Both the position numbers and the translations under genes were made by a program. A stretch of 58,742 nt of DNA from Enterovibrio norvegicus FF-33 (lineage in GTDB: Bacteria; Pseudomonadota; Gammaproteobacteria; Enterobacterales; Vibrionaceae), in NCBI RefSeq assembly GCF_000286835.2, contig NZ_AJYD02000013.1, forward strand, positions 378,494-437,235. The letters run 5' to 3'. Position 1 is the stretch's first letter; the number at the start of each line of letters is the position of its first letter. This document shows, one piece after another, positions 1 through 9,776 of the stretch. The notes under the pieces are model-generated. The model did no database searches. It had not been told where the DNA came from and saw only the letters and a program-made list of their open reading frames with translations.

Positions 1-44
1 CCAGAGGGTGACCCTCTGAGAGCATCTCAAAAAATGCAAAATCT

Positions 45-121
<77 letters not shown>

Positions 122-158
122 CTTACTTTATAATCTTGGAATATCCGAGATGAAACGT

Positions 159-225
159 CGGTGAGCCAGAGGCTCATGGGTCGGGTACGGAAGGCCGCCC
201 CGTTCGAATCCCTCTTCACCGACCA
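159..225 (+). pseudogene. Degenerate tRNA-Pro remnant
   Basis: The 5' end CGGTGA and the 3' end TTCGAATCCCTCTTCACCG plus CCA match the intact tRNA-Pro. The D and anticodon arms are replaced by unrelated sequence that includes the block GGAAGGCCGCCCCG. No anticodon loop can be drawn, so it cannot work as a tRNA. The same GC-rich block occurs in the broken copy at 767-900. Confidence 0.7.
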
Positions 226-275
226 CTTTCAGGTAGACAGCCGCCTCTGATGATTCAGAAAGAGTTGTATCGGTT

Positions 276-305
276 CGGTGAATAGCGCAGCTTGGTAGCG
301 CATCC
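276..305 (+). pseudogene. 5' half of tRNA-Pro
   Basis: The acceptor 5' strand and D arm of the Pro tRNA are intact up to GCGCATC. The sequence then diverges and no T arm follows. It is part of the 171-bp repeat, and the same half gene is seen at 532-561 with two changes. Confidence 0.6.
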
Positions 306-369
306 GGATCTTGGGAATAGCGGAGCAGAGGGTGACCCTCTGAAAGCCTCTCAAAAAAACGCAAAATCT

Positions 370-446
<77 letters not shown>

Positions 447-531
447 CTATTTAAAGTGGTGAGATATCAATGAACGAGTTTCAAGATCGTCTTATCATTA
501 GTTAGCTTAACGGCTGACAAAGAACAAAGTT

Positions 532-561
532 CGGTGAATAGCGCAGCTTAGTAGTGCATCC
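532..561 (+). pseudogene. 5' half of tRNA-Pro, second copy
   Basis: It matches the acceptor and D-arm half of tRNA-Pro with two substitutions and has no 3' half. It sits in the second 171-bp repeat copy. Confidence 0.55.
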
Positions 562-625
562 GGATCTTGGGAATAGCGGAGCAGAGGGTGACCCTCTGAA
601 AGCCTCTCAAAAAAACGCAAAATCT

Positions 626-702
<77 letters not shown>

Positions 703-708
703 ACCATT

Positions 709-738
709 CGAAAGCCTCGCAGAAATGCGAGGCTTTTT
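709..738 (+). terminator. Rho-independent terminator of the tRNA array
   Basis: The stem AAGCCTCGC/GCGAGGCTT with loop AGAAAT is followed by a T-tract. The same hairpin recurs at 909-937. Confidence 0.85.
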
Positions 739-766
739 TGCATCTGACGTAGAGTGAAACGCTGCA

Positions 767-900
767 CGTGAATAGCGTAGTTTGGTAGCGCATCTCTGCT
801 TCTGAATAAAAGCGGACCAGAGGGTCGGGCGTGGAAGGCCGCCCCGCTTGATGGCAGGTCCTCGGAATGCCGAACCAATCGAATCCCTCTTCACCGACCA
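767..900 (+). pseudogene. tRNA-Pro copy interrupted by an insertion
   Basis: The 5' part (GTGAATAGCGTAGTTTGGTA) and the 3' part (AATCCCTCTTCACCG plus CCA) match tRNA-Pro. The anticodon region is altered, and about 50 nt of extra sequence, including GGAAGGCCGCCCCG, lies between GGTCGGG and the T arm. The flanking terminator copy shows the whole tRNA-plus-terminator block was duplicated before decay. Confidence 0.7.
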
Positions 901-908
901 ACCATTCG

Positions 909-937
909 AAAGCCTCGCAGAAATGCGAGGCTTTTTC
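909..937 (+). terminator. Second copy of the tRNA-array terminator
   Basis: The hairpin AAGCCTCGC/GCGAGGCTT plus T-tract is the same as at 709-738. It is preceded by the same ACCATTCGAA spacer. Confidence 0.8.
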
Positions 938-1054
938 GTTTTTTGGCTGCTGAGTGTGTAACAAAATCAGAATTGTCGCTGCGTTGGAGGGGGTGTTTAC
1001 GTTAAACTGAATGCACTTTCAGCGCGTATCGCGCCCACGTTGTAAGGACATCTC

Positions 1055-1135
1055 ATGCGCAAGTCATTCATCATCTGGTTCATTCTGCTTTTCGTGGTTT
1101 CTATGCTTGTCACAAATGTGGTGGTTAGCGGCTAA
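1055..1135 (+). CDS. Putative 26-aa single-span membrane peptide
   Basis: The reading frame runs ATG (1055) to TAA (1135), with AAGGA nine bases upstream. The peptide starts MRKSF and is then almost entirely hydrophobic (residues 6-25), as expected for one membrane span with a basic N-terminus. It ends four bases before the end of the convergent TraB-family gene. I do not recognise a family. The ribosome site and clean hydrophobicity favour a real gene, but there is no comparative support from this window alone. Confidence 0.45.
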   Translation: MRKSFIIWFILLFVVSMLVTNVVVSG

Positions 1136-1138
1136 GTT

Positions 1139-2026
1139 TTACGACACACCTTCTCGCGACAGGAGCGCCGAAATGTCGCAATCGGCTTTTCGGCTTTCAG
1201 TTAACGATTCGATGGTAAACCCTTTGCTTTCGAGCAAAGCAAGTAAGCCCTCTTCGCCATAAAAATGAAGTGCACCGACAACAACCGTGTAAGTGCCATC
1301 AGTAAAGCGACCCGTATTACTTAATTGCTGTACCCAATTTTCATTTCTGTCTGTGAATATGACGTGTTCCAGCACACCCGCCTCTTGCATCATGTCATCA
1401 ACGATTGCCGTCATGGTTTGGCTGTCGCCGCTTTCCCAAGCGCTGAACATGCAAGGTAGTAGCGCTTTCGAGTCTTCCCAGTAGTTCAGGGTATCTGCGA
1501 GTAGCGGTAGGCCGTCTTTTCCCATTGAAGCAATCATATCCAGTTGTTCTTGAACCGTTTCAAACGCAATAACGGGAATGCCACGTTGTTGCGCGAGAGA
1601 GAGAAAGTGCAGATCGACCCCAAGGGTTGCGTCGAGCTCAAACTGCTCACTTTGCGCCTGTTGGATGGCCATAGCTGCTTGCCATGGCGGCATGTTGTAT
1701 AAGGCGATTTCGGGTACGCCAATCTCTTTGGCTATCTCCGTCAGACGGCGAAGTTCTTGTTTGTTCAAAAGAGATTTTGTCGTCGCTCCCTGCGGAATCT
1801 CAAACTGGGTATCTTTGTTTAGATCAGCTTCGACGACTAACCCTGTTGTGTGTGGGAAAGGGTCGAGAATACTGCTAGGAAGGGGATAGAAATCAGGTTT
1901 GCCCATATGGACAGACCCCATCAACACAAAAGTCAGTTGCCCTTTTTTTGCTTGCCAAACAGTGGGTTCAGCGGCTGTGTAAGTGCAATAAAACAGTGAG
2001 ATAAGAATTGTGATAATTTTTAACAT
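1139..2026 (-). CDS. TraB/GumN family protein
   Basis: This 295-aa protein has an N-terminal signal peptide (about residues 1-19, ending TAA|E). Two hallmarks of the TraB/PrgY/GumN fold (PF01963) are visible: GSVHMG at residues 37-42, and a conserved VVGALHFYG segment near residue 250. Members resemble the erythromycin-esterase/TIKI metalloprotease fold, so a periplasmic or lipid-anchored hydrolase is likely, but the substrate is unknown. The start is supported by GGAGG seven bases upstream. It lies 63 bp downstream of the copper-linked DUF411 gene on the same strand and could be co-transcribed. Confidence 0.85.
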   Translation of the reverse strand: MLKIITILISLFYCTYTAAEPTVWQAKKGQLTFVLMGSVHMGKPDFYPLPSSILDPFPHTTGLVVEADLNKDTQFEIPQGATTKSLLNKQELRRLTEIAKEIGVPEIALYNMPPWQAAMAIQQAQSEQFELDATLGVDLHFLSLAQQRGIPVIAFETVQEQLDMIASMGKDGLPLLADTLNYWEDSKALLPCMFSAWESGDSQTMTAIVDDMMQEAGVLEHVIFTDRNENWVQQLSNTGRFTDGTYTVVVGALHFYGEEGLLALLESKGFTIESLTESRKADCDISALLSREGVS

Positions 2027-2089
2027 TGAGCCTCCATGCTATTGAAATCAAAGTATGGAGACCCATTGCTAATAAGTCACTATGCGTTG

Positions 2090-2524
2090 TTAATTGTGGC
2101 TGTTAAAGACCATCGTCATGCCATTTTTTGAAAAGCCAATCACGTTATAGGCATCTTTTTGATCACCGTATTCCATGCCCGGTGAGCCCATCGGCATGCC
2201 GGGAACCGCAAGGCCGGCTAGCTTAGGTTTTTCAGCAAGGAAGCTCTTAACGTCACTAGCAGGAATATGACCTTCAAATACGTAGCCATCAATCACAGTA
2301 GTATGGCAAGAAGCGAGCTGCGGTTTGATGCCAAACTTTTGTTTGATGGGGTTCATGTTCACATGGTCTTCGGCGGTCATCTCAAAGCCATTGTCTTCCA
2401 TGTGCTTTACCCACTCTTTACAGCAACCGCAATAAGGGGATTTATACGTGATGCCTGCTGCCGCAAAAGTGCTTGCTGAAAGAAGAGCTAGGGAAAAGGC
2501 GGCAAGTTTAGGTAGAGTTTTCAT
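2090..2524 (-). CDS. DUF411 periplasmic metal-binding protein
   Basis: This 144-aa protein has a signal peptide (residues 1-23) followed at once by YKSPYCGCC. The CGCC cluster at 32-35 is typical of DUF411 (PF04214). A later Cys-His pair (ASCHTTVIDGYVFEGHIP) and a Met-rich stretch (PGMPMGSPGME) could bind Cu(I). DUF411 genes are often found in copper or silver resistance loci, and this one lies just downstream of copA, which supports a periplasmic copper role. GAGGAG precedes the start. The precise function (chaperone, sequestration) is not known. Confidence 0.88.
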   Translation of the reverse strand: MKTLPKLAAFSLALLSASTFAAAGITYKSPYCGCCKEWVKHMEDNGFEMTAEDHVNMNPIKQKFGIKPQLASCHTTVIDGYVFEGHIPASDVKSFLAEKPKLAGLAVPGMPMGSPGMEYGDQKDAYNVIGFSKNGMTMVFNSHN

Positions 2525-2598
2525 GATTATCTCCTCAGTGTTTTTAAGATCTTTATCACCACGCGCACCTGTAAGGGCGCGTGGCTAAATGTTTAGTT

Positions 2599-2682
2599 TT
2601 ATTGTTTATCTTTCTTGCCAGACAGCCAGAACCACCAAATGATTAAAGCAATCAGGCCAATGCCTATCAGATTAACCAACAT
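2599..2682 (-). CDS. 27-aa membrane peptide in the copper operon
   Basis: The reading frame runs ATG (2682) to TAA (2599) with a strong AAAGGAGG site placed inside the 3' end of copA. The ORF overlaps the copA stop by 11 bp, so translation is probably coupled. The peptide starts [20 protein letters not shown] and ends in a charged tail (SGKKDKQ): one membrane span with an aromatic edge. It resembles the N-terminal anchor of small cupredoxin-type proteins but has no metal ligands. It may be a CopA partner or a short remnant. Confidence 0.6.
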   Translation of the reverse strand: MLVNLIGIGLIALIIWWFWLSGKKDKQ

Positions 2683-5464
2683 GATTGCCTCCTTTGCGAG
2701 GTTTAAACCAGCGCAGTCGATTTGCGTTACTCACCACGGTGATAGAAGACAACGCCATGGCTGCGCCTGCTACCACGGGGCTAAGCAATGCACCGGTGAG
2801 GGGATATAGCACACCCGCTGCAATGGGAATACCCAGAGAATTGTAAACAAATGCGCCAAACAGGTTCTCTTTCATATTGCGTAGCGTTGCTTTGGACAAT
2901 TCTAACCCGTCTGTCGCCGCATCAATGGAGTGACGCATCAGGGTCATTTGCGCACTTTCAATGGCTACGTCGCTACCGCTGCCAATGGCAATCCCCACTT
3001 CAGCTTTCGCAAGCGCAGGGGCGTCGTTAATCCCATCTCCTATCATGGCAACTTTACGGCCTTGGGCCTGGAGCGTGATAATGGCGTCTGCTTTGCCATC
3101 AGGCAGCACGCCTGCAATCACGTCATCAATGCCTGCAAGTGCAGCGATCGCGTTGGCGGTGTCAGGGTGATCGCCCGTCAACATGACGACCTTGTAGCCC
3201 AAACTCTTCATGCGTGCGACGGCAGTCGTTGAATCATGTCGCAGTGGATCGCTGATGCCAATTAGACCGATCAACGTCGTACCTTGGGCGAGATAAACCG
3301 CCGTTTCACCGCGTTTTGCTTGTTTCGCTGCAGCGTCGCTGGCGCTGCTCACGTCCACGCTTTTTTCTTCCATGAGACGCGCATTACCTAACAGGTAAGT
3401 GTCACCGTCGATGACAGCTTGAAGCCCTTTGCCTGGAATACCTTCAAATTGGTCGATATTCGACAATGTCAGTGATTTGCTCTTAGCCGCATCGATTACT
3501 GCTTTTGCTAGCGGGTGCTCTGAGCCTTGCTCTAAGCTTGCGGCGAGTTGCAGAACAACATTATCGTCGAGTTCAAAATTCACCAATGACGTGACTTGAG
3601 GTTTGCCTTCTGTCAGCGTGCCGGTTTTATCCAAAACAACTGTATCGACGCCAGCCGCATGTTGAAGCGCTTCTGCATCACGGATTAATACGCCGAGCTC
3701 AGCAGCACGCCCAACGCCTGTGGTGACGGACATGGGTGTTGCTAACCCAAGTGCGCAAGGGCAGGCGATAATCAGCACCGTGGTCGCTGTGACCAGCATG
3801 AAGCTGAGTTTTGGGTCAGGGCCGAAGTTGTACCAACCCAGCGCAGTGAGAATCGCAATGATCATCACGGTTGGGACGAAAATCGACGATACCGTGTCAG
3901 CCATTCTTGCTAGGGCAGGCTTACTGCTTTGCGCCTGACGAACAAGATTGATGATGCGTGACAACATGGTGTCGCTGCCAATGCCAGTGGCTTTGAACAA
4001 CATGCTGCCGTTTTGGTTGACGGTACCCGCATGCAAAGTATCACCGAGCGTTTTTCTTACTGCCAATGGCTCGCCTGTGAGCATGGATTCATCGACAAAG
4101 CTTTCACCGCTTTCTACGACGCCATCGACAGGAATTTTTGAACCCGGCTTGATGCGAAGCACCATGCCAGCGGTGACGGCAGCCAATGGCACTTCACGCT
4201 CTTGACCGTTTTCCACAACCAACGCGTTTTGCGGTTGCAAATCGAGTAGTCGATCCAATGCCTTAGACGTTGATGCGCGGGCTTTGGCTTCAATGGCATG
4301 ACCGAGTGTGACTAAACCCAAGATCATGGCTGTGGCTTCGAAATAGACGTGACGAGCTTGATCGGGGAACAGCGCTGGCGCGACAACGACCGCAGCTGAA
4401 TACAGCCAGGCGGAGCCAGTGCCCAAAGCAACCAAGGTATCCATGGTTGCTCTATGATGACGCGCTGATTTAAAAGCATCCACAAAGAAGTGCTTCCCTG
4501 CCGTGCACAGTAGGGCGAACGTTAGCGCAGCAATGATGCCCCATGCAATTTGGCTGGTGGTGCTGTCAATGGTCATTGAGCCACCGAACAGACCCCACGC
4601 CATGAGCGGTGCGCCTAATCCTAACGCCAACCATGTATTGCGTTTGTGTTCAGCAAACTGCTGTGCATACAAGGTGGCTTGGCGCTCGCGACGTGTTGTT
4701 TCATCTTCACTAAGTTCAGCACCATATCCCGCCTCTTCAACTGCGTGAATCAATGCTGCTGCTGCGGCGTGACCAGATACCAGTGCGGTACGCTCGGCCA
4801 AATTGACGTTCACGCTATCAACGCCAGTAACACTTTTTAGCGCGCTTTCCACCGAAGAGACGCAGCTTGCGCAGCTCATGCCTGACAAAATGAATTGTTT
4901 TGTCACGCTGTCAGTTGTTTGGATCGTGGTCACGGTATCTTTTACTGACTCAGCATCGATAGGCAGTGATGGTGATCGATCCACTGATTCAGTTTGTGCC
5001 TCAGCGTTAGCCTCAATGCCTGCGATCACTTTGTCTTGCAGACCAGGTACCTGATAGCCCGTTTTTTCGACAATAGCGACCATGCCCGCTCTGTCGATCG
5101 TGCCTGTCACTGTCGCCTCTGTTTTGCTCACAACGGCATAAAAAATGGTGTCGCTTTGCTCGAAGGCGCTGGTGAGTTTTGCAATGCAGCGTCCACAGCT
5201 CAACCCTGCCAATGGCAGGGTTAGGGTTTCACCTGCTTGATAGCCGAATGACTCGACGGCTTCGATGACCTTTTGAATAGGTGCATCGGCATTGATGGTA
5301 AGGGAGGTTTTATCTGCGGTGACAGAATGAACGCCTTCAATAGATTCAACCGCCGCCATGACTTTTCGGGCGCAGTTCATGCAGCTTAGCCCTGATAGGG
5401 GCAGAGTGATCAGCGCTTGTGCCTTTTGTGGCGTGGTTGCGTTTGTCATTTCAATGTCAGCCAT
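2672..5464 (-). CDS. copA: Cu(I)-exporting P1B-type ATPase with three HMA domains
   Basis: CopA pumps Cu(I) from the cytoplasm to the periplasm at the cost of ATP. Three N-terminal metal-binding domains carry LSCMNC, LSCGRC and MSCASC. The transmembrane site is ACPCALG, the phosphorylated aspartate lies in DKTGT, the A-domain has TGEP and the hinge is [11 protein letters not shown]. About 930 aa is longer than the two-HMA E. coli protein because of the extra HMA. I chose ATG 5464, which has AAGG upstream; an earlier in-frame ATG at 5491 has no ribosome site. The promoter on the minus strand (5529-5559) is a CueR site, and cueR is divergent. Confidence 0.97.
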   Translation of the reverse strand: MADIEMTNATTPQKAQALITLPLSGLSCMNCARKVMAAVESIEGVHSVTADKTSLTINADAPIQKVIEAVESFGYQAGETLTLPLAGLSCGRCIAKLTSAFEQSDTIFYAVVSKTEATVTGTIDRAGMVAIVEKTGYQVPGLQDKVIAGIEANAEAQTESVDRSPSLPIDAESVKDTVTTIQTTDSVTKQFILSGMSCASCVSSVESALKSVTGVDSVNVNLAERTALVSGHAAAAALIHAVEEAGYGAELSEDETTRRERQATLYAQQFAEHKRNTWLALGLGAPLMAWGLFGGSMTIDSTTSQIAWGIIAALTFALLCTAGKHFFVDAFKSARHHRATMDTLVALGTGSAWLYSAAVVVAPALFPDQARHVYFEATAMILGLVTLGHAIEAKARASTSKALDRLLDLQPQNALVVENGQEREVPLAAVTAGMVLRIKPGSKIPVDGVVESGESFVDESMLTGEPLAVRKTLGDTLHAGTVNQNGSMLFKATGIGSDTMLSRIINLVRQAQSSKPALARMADTVSSIFVPTVMIIAILTALGWYNFGPDPKLSFMLVTATTVLIIACPCALGLATPMSVTTGVGRAAELGVLIRDAEALQHAAGVDTVVLDKTGTLTEGKPQVTSLVNFELDDNVVLQLAASLEQGSEHPLAKAVIDAAKSKSLTLSNIDQFEGIPGKGLQAVIDGDTYLLGNARLMEEKSVDVSSASDAAAKQAKRGETAVYLAQGTTLIGLIGISDPLRHDSTTAVARMKSLGYKVVMLTGDHPDTANAIAALAGIDDVIAGVLPDGKADAIITLQAQGRKVAMIGDGINDAPALAKAEVGIAIGSGSDVAIESAQMTLMRHSIDAATDGLELSKATLRNMKENLFGAFVYNSLGIPIAAGVLYPLTGALLSPVVAGAAMALSSITVVSNANRLRWFKPRKGGNHVG

Positions 5465-5528
5465 AGCGGTAACCTTGTTGTGCATTTGCATGACTTGCAG
5501 TCAGGCAGGCTAATTGTTCATAATACAG

Positions 5529-5559
5529 AGCATAAACCTTCCATCAACTGTAAGGTCAA
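5529..5559 (-). promoter_or_regulatory. CueR-controlled copA promoter
   Basis: Read on the minus strand, the -35 element TTGACC and the -10 element TATGCT are 19 bp apart, the long spacing typical of MerR-family activation. The spacer holds an ACCTT...GGAAGGT dyad like the E. coli copA operator. It lies between copA and cueR. Confidence 0.85.
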
Positions 5560-5586
5560 GCGTGAATTTGAGATCGGGAGTCATTG

Positions 5587-6006
5587 ATGAAAATAAATGA
5601 GGTTTCTCGTTTAACGGGGCTGACAGCGAAGACTATTCGTTTCTATGAGCAAAAAGGGGTCATCAGTGAACCTGAGCGAAGTGAGAATGGATATCGCGCC
5701 TATAACGAATGTCATATCAATGAATTGCAAATGATCAAGCGTTCGAGATTGGTCGGGTTTAGTTTGGATGAATGCCAAATTCTACTGGATATGTCACGTA
5801 ATCCGAACCGTCGCAGCGCTGATGTAAAACAAAAAGCGTTAGAAAAAATCGCTGAGATTGACGACAAAATCAAAGAACTTCAGGCGATGAAAACGTCGCT
5901 AAAATCCTTAGCTAGTGCATGTCCTGGAGATGAAAGTGCTTGCTGTCCCATCATAGAAGCTCTGTCTTCGAACAGTGAAAACGCATCGATGAGAACTGAA
6001 GACTGA
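5587..6006 (+). CDS. cueR: Cu(I)-responsive MerR-family activator CueR
   Basis: This 139-aa protein has an N-terminal MerR helix-turn-helix (INEVSRLTGLTAKTIRFYE), a dimerisation helix and a C-terminal metal loop. Counting from ATG 5587, the two Cu(I) ligands fall at Cys112 and Cys120, the same numbers as in E. coli CueR; an additional Cys119 is present. A TTG three bases upstream is less likely as the start. The protein should activate the divergent copA promoter when Cu(I) is present. Confidence 0.93.
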   Translation: MKINEVSRLTGLTAKTIRFYEQKGVISEPERSENGYRAYNECHINELQMIKRSRLVGFSLDECQILLDMSRNPNRRSADVKQKALEKIAEIDDKIKELQAMKTSLKSLASACPGDESACCPIIEALSSNSENASMRTED

Positions 6007-6248
6007 AAACCAATTAGTGTGCTGGCTAGCCACTTTCTCGGGCATCTGCTATCAGTCTTGTTGGAACGATAATTGCTCGACTGATATATAACACTTGTCG
6101 TGATTTGATACACAAAGACTTATGTATGCCCTTAACTGGGGAAGGTGCGTTGAAACCAAATTTTGGGTAACGGGTGGTTGATTTCATAACACTCTCCAGT
6201 TTTTGAATAGAAAAGTGTCGACCTTATTTAGGACGGGTAACAGAAAGA
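6007..6248. other. Intergenic stretch, no gene seen
   Basis: Between cueR and the chemoreceptor terminator I see no reading frame with a ribosome site and no strong hairpin. Confidence 0.5.
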
Positions 6249-6278
6249 AAAAAGACCGCTATCAAAGCGGCCTTTTTG
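6249..6278 (-). terminator. Terminator downstream of the chemoreceptor gene
   Basis: The hairpin GGCCGCTTTGATAGCGGTC is flanked by A and T tracts on either side, so it could work in both directions. It lies 22 bp after the stop of the minus-strand chemoreceptor gene. Confidence 0.8.
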
Positions 6279-6299
6279 CATGTTGGAGCTAGTTTACAC

Positions 6300-8264
6300 T
6301 CAGGCTTGTCGGAGCTTAAATTGATCCACAATTCCCTTCAGAGTACTTGCTAATTGCGAGAGCTCATCAGTGGACTTAACCGTGGTTTCTACACCATCCG
6401 CACTTTTCTTCGATATGATGCTGACTTCCTGAACATTATTATTTATTTCATTGGTTGCTGCGCTTTGCTCTTCACAGGCAGTGGCATTTAATGTGCTGAA
6501 CTGTTGGATTTCACTGATGGCTTGAGTGATCGTATCGAACGCATCTCCCGACTTGCTAGCATCAGCCACACTAGATTGAACAATAGTGCTGCTCTTTTCC
6601 ATACTCGTGACTACTTCACGTGTTCCTTGTTGCAGCCTTTCAATCAGTGACTGTATTTCTGATGTGGAATTTTGCGTTCTCTGTGCCAATCCTCTTACTT
6701 CATCCGCCACAACGGCAAACCCTCGGCCTTGTTCACCTGCACGGGCAGCTTCAATGGCCGCATTGAGGGCGAGTAGATTGGTTTGATCGGCAATACCTAA
6801 TATCACATCTAGAATGCCGCCGATATTGTCTGTCTCCTGCGCGAGCTCATTAAGGCGATTGGCTGTTGTTTTCACTTCCCCTTCAAGTTGCTGGATACTA
6901 CTGATGGTTCCTTGTACCACCTTCATGCCTGACTGAGCATGACCGTGAGCTTCATCGGCAAGACGTGCCACTGACTCGGCGTTAGCAGATACTTCCCCAA
7001 CAACACTGGCCATTTCCTGCATACCAACAGCAACTTGGTCTGTCATTTTTAACTGGTTTTGCGCCCCTTGACTGGTGGCGTGGGTGGTTTTCCCCAGCTC
7101 GTTTGACGCGTTTGTTAATCGGTCGCTGGCTTTAGCCATGTTACTGATAATGTTACTGAGGCTTTCTGATGTTGCAATCAGCGCATTTTGCAGCTCACCA
7201 ACTTCGTTCTTGTGACCTTTATCCAGATTGAAGGTCAGGTCGCCTTTTGCGAGCTTTCCTGCTGCGACCACCACTTTGTTGATGGGCTTAGTGATGGAGT
7301 TCGAAACGAAAATACCAAAAGAAATCGCCACGATAATGGTAAGCAGCCCACCGAAAATGATCACGTTTGATGCGACGGTTGATGCTTGGTGGGCAGCAAT
7401 ATAGCGTTGATCTTTTAAGCTCTCTTCCACGGCAACAATAGCTGAGACTTTTTCTCTCAGGCTATCCATAAAAGCTTTACCTTCTTTTTTAGATAGCTTG
7501 TTGAACAAGTCTGACGTTGTTGCATATTGATTGGCCTCACGAACCGTTGCGATGGCTTTTTCGGCATAGCCGTCAATCCAGCCATTTGCATCTGCCGCGA
7601 GTTTTGTGCCCTGAAGCGTTTTTAGAATGTTGTTTACCGTTTCTTTGCCTCCCAGGTACGGCTCCAAATATTCCTCCTGGCGGTTGAGCATAAAGCCACG
7701 TAAGCCAGTTTCCATGTTCACCATAGCTTCAAGAAGGCGAGTGCCAGCGAGACCAAAATTTCCTGTGGCAATTTCTGCGCGAAGGCCATCAAATTTTTCC
7801 TTACCAATACCGGAAGCAATAAGTTCTTTGAGTTGAGTATTGGCTTTTTCACCTTCACGAATATCTTTTCGCAAAGTGATAACACCCTCTGCATAGGCAT
7901 CCCATGCAGCGGCATCTTTGGCCACATCGTCGAATCGTACTTGCTGAGCGGGATTATCACTGGTAAGTTTTTTGACTGTTTTCAGCCTTTCATCAAACGC
8001 GGTGATCCCAGCGTAATAAGGCTCTAAATAGTCATCACCGCCACCGATAGCAAATCCTCTTAAACCCGTTTCTTTGTCTACCATCGCGTTGACAAGGCCA
8101 TTGGAGTTATCGATGACTTTGTAAGTGTGGCTCACCATGTCAGCGGTTTTATCCATGGTGTTGATCCCACTCCACGCAATACCACAAAGCACCACGAGTA
8201 ACGAAGCTGTGATCAAATTACCGATCAGTAGTTTTGATTTGATGGTTAACTTATTCATTAACAT
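6300..8264 (-). CDS. Methyl-accepting chemotaxis protein with CHASE3-like sensor
   Basis: In this 654-aa membrane receptor a first span (about residues 12-32) is followed by a periplasmic region of about 270 aa. That region holds two copies of an ETGLRGF...YLEPY motif, characteristic of CHASE3-type helical sensors. Then come a second span (about 300-320), a HAMP domain ([11 protein letters not shown]...) and a cytoplasmic signalling domain. The hairpin tip reads [24 protein letters not shown], abbreviated here to its core [14 protein letters not shown], where CheA and CheW bind. GGAG lies eight bases before the ATG. The ligand is unknown. It stands alone between terminators. Confidence 0.93.
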   Translation of the reverse strand: MLMNKLTIKSKLLIGNLITASLLVVLCGIAWSGINTMDKTADMVSHTYKVIDNSNGLVNAMVDKETGLRGFAIGGGDDYLEPYYAGITAFDERLKTVKKLTSDNPAQQVRFDDVAKDAAAWDAYAEGVITLRKDIREGEKANTQLKELIASGIGKEKFDGLRAEIATGNFGLAGTRLLEAMVNMETGLRGFMLNRQEEYLEPYLGGKETVNNILKTLQGTKLAADANGWIDGYAEKAIATVREANQYATTSDLFNKLSKKEGKAFMDSLREKVSAIVAVEESLKDQRYIAAHQASTVASNVIIFGGLLTIIVAISFGIFVSNSITKPINKVVVAAGKLAKGDLTFNLDKGHKNEVGELQNALIATSESLSNIISNMAKASDRLTNASNELGKTTHATSQGAQNQLKMTDQVAVGMQEMASVVGEVSANAESVARLADEAHGHAQSGMKVVQGTISSIQQLEGEVKTTANRLNELAQETDNIGGILDVILGIADQTNLLALNAAIEAARAGEQGRGFAVVADEVRGLAQRTQNSTSEIQSLIERLQQGTREVVTSMEKSSTIVQSSVADASKSGDAFDTITQAISEIQQFSTLNATACEEQSAATNEINNNVQEVSIISKKSADGVETTVKSTDELSQLASTLKGIVDQFKLRQA

Positions 8265-8395
8265 GGCTTTTTCTCCACTGGCGTACTTTGTCGAGCAGGA
8301 TTGATACTCATTAGCTGCAAGTTCAAGGTTTAGTGTGGTTCAAAAGTGAGACTTTTGCTGTGTGTTTTTGTGGGCAGTGATGATTTTAAGGAGGG

Positions 8396-8420
8396 ATAAC
8401 CCCTATAGGTAAGGGGTTAT
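8396..8420 (-). terminator. Stem-loop downstream of cnoX
   Basis: ATAACCCC pairs with GGGGTTAT across a 9-nt loop. In the direction of cnoX transcription it is followed by CCCTCC, not a T-tract, so it may be a processing or weak termination signal only. Confidence 0.4.
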
Positions 8421-8462
8421 ATAATAATGAGGCAATGATGATCTATTTAAGTGGTGTGTCAA

Positions 8463-9317
8463 TTAGTAGAGCAGTGAGTAGAGCTGGCGACGATAACGGC
8501 TTGCTATCTCATTGCCTTGCCCCAGTGCAGCGAGAAGATCCATCATGGTCTTTTTCGCGTCGCCGTTGGCACAGTTCAGATCTTTACGTAGTAGACCAAT
8601 CAAGATCTCCAGCGCTTCTTCTTGTCGGCTAACTTGGCTGTACTGAACAGCGAGTTCATAGGCGACTTCAGCATTGCTTGGGTCTGCTTCATATGCTTTC
8701 TCAAGCTCGCGAATTTCCGGTGTGTCAGCAGCTTGCTTGTGCAGTTCAACTTTGGCAACGAGCGCCTTGTATTGCGCATCCTGATCTTGCATTAATACGG
8801 TCGCAAGAATCGCTTCTGCCGCATCATATTGCTGTGTTTCGACATAACATTCCGCCAACGCCAATTTATAGGCTCCCGCCTCACTCAGCGTGGCTTCTAG
8901 TGCCTTCAATTGCAGCAGTGCTTCTGCGTGGTTACCTTCGGCAATGTGTGCCAGTGCTTGCTTGAATGCCATTTCATCTTGGCTAGGCAGATGACGTGTC
9001 AGCATTTCACGAATAGTGTCTTCGGTTTGTGGGCCCGCAATACCATCGACAGGTTGCCCATTGCTGAACAGGGCAATGGTTGGTAAAGCACGCACGCCAA
9101 ACTGTTGCGCCAACATTTGTTGCTGCTCACAATCGAGCAATGCCAGTGTGAAAGCCCCTGCGTATTCATGTGCCAGTTTTTCGATTGCAGGAATGATTTC
9201 CGTACTTTCAGGACTCATCTGAGCCCAAAAGTGGATCAGGACGGGTGTTGTTACTGAGTTTTCCAGCACTTGCTGAAAGTTTTGCTCGGTAAGTTCAACA
9301 ATGTAATTAGGTTGCAT
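8463..9317 (-). CDS. cnoX: Chaperedoxin CnoX (YbbN family): thioredoxin fold + TPR
   Basis: The 284-aa protein has an N-terminal thioredoxin-like domain (residues 1 to about 110) and C-terminal TPR-like helices (about 115-284). In E. coli CnoX is a holdase that works with GroEL and DnaK under oxidative stress. Here the active-site position reads WAQMSPES (31-38), so both cysteines of CxxC are replaced by serines and thiol reductase activity is not expected. Length and the TPR half match the family. AGG lies upstream of the ATG. Confidence 0.88.
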   Translation of the reverse strand: MQPNYIVELTEQNFQQVLENSVTTPVLIHFWAQMSPESTEIIPAIEKLAHEYAGAFTLALLDCEQQQMLAQQFGVRALPTIALFSNGQPVDGIAGPQTEDTIREMLTRHLPSQDEMAFKQALAHIAEGNHAEALLQLKALEATLSEAGAYKLALAECYVETQQYDAAEAILATVLMQDQDAQYKALVAKVELHKQAADTPEIRELEKAYEADPSNAEVAYELAVQYSQVSRQEEALEILIGLLRKDLNCANGDAKKTMMDLLAALGQGNEIASRYRRQLYSLLY

Positions 9318-9449
9318 GTTATCGCCTGATTAAAGGAGTAATGCTGTAAAGGTGGGGGGAGAGCACCGAAAATTCAAGGCATTAGCGCATGAAATTAGTG
9401 CTTGATGGCAAAGATGAGAGTTTTCATGGCTATCACTGGCGAGAAATGA

Positions 9450-9477
9450 AAAAGGCCACTGATAATCAGTGGCCTTC
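9450..9477 (-). terminator. Terminator of the 21-aa ORF transcript
   Basis: An 11-bp perfect stem (AAGGCCACTGA/TCAGTGGCCTT) with a 3-nt loop is followed on the minus strand by TTTTTCATTT. It is a strong Rho-independent terminator 32 bp after the small ORF at 9509-9574. Confidence 0.85.
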
Positions 9478-9508
9478 CTCTTGGCGTTTGTCGATATGAA
9501 ACGCTGAC

Positions 9509-9574
9509 TTAGAACACAAGCAAAATAGCCAGCGTTACACTCAAACAGAGCCAGTTCAATTGGCTTAAGGACAT
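9509..9574 (-). CDS. Putative 21-aa hydrophobic peptide
   Basis: The frame runs ATG (9574) to TAA (9509) with AAGGAG upstream. The peptide MSLSQLNWLCLSVTLAILLV plus F has one hydrophobic segment and no charged residue. Its own strong terminator follows 32 bp later, which argues for a dedicated short transcript rather than chance. It could be a small membrane protein or a leader peptide. I recognise no family. Confidence 0.5.
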   Translation of the reverse strand: MSLSQLNWLCLSVTLAILLVF

Positions 9575-9776
9575 AGTCCGGCTCCTTGAGGGGAATTATT
9601 GTTTTTGTTTTCGTCCCCGTTTACGGCCTGATCCGACTCACATCACATTGAAGTTGAAGGGTGGGGCAGGTGTTTCACGGTACAGGGTTAAGCCTACCGA
9701 TCATTTATGACAAAAATATGAACTTGATAAGATTGTTTTTCAGCAGTTTTTGGGAACCAATCGACAGTTACCGCCT

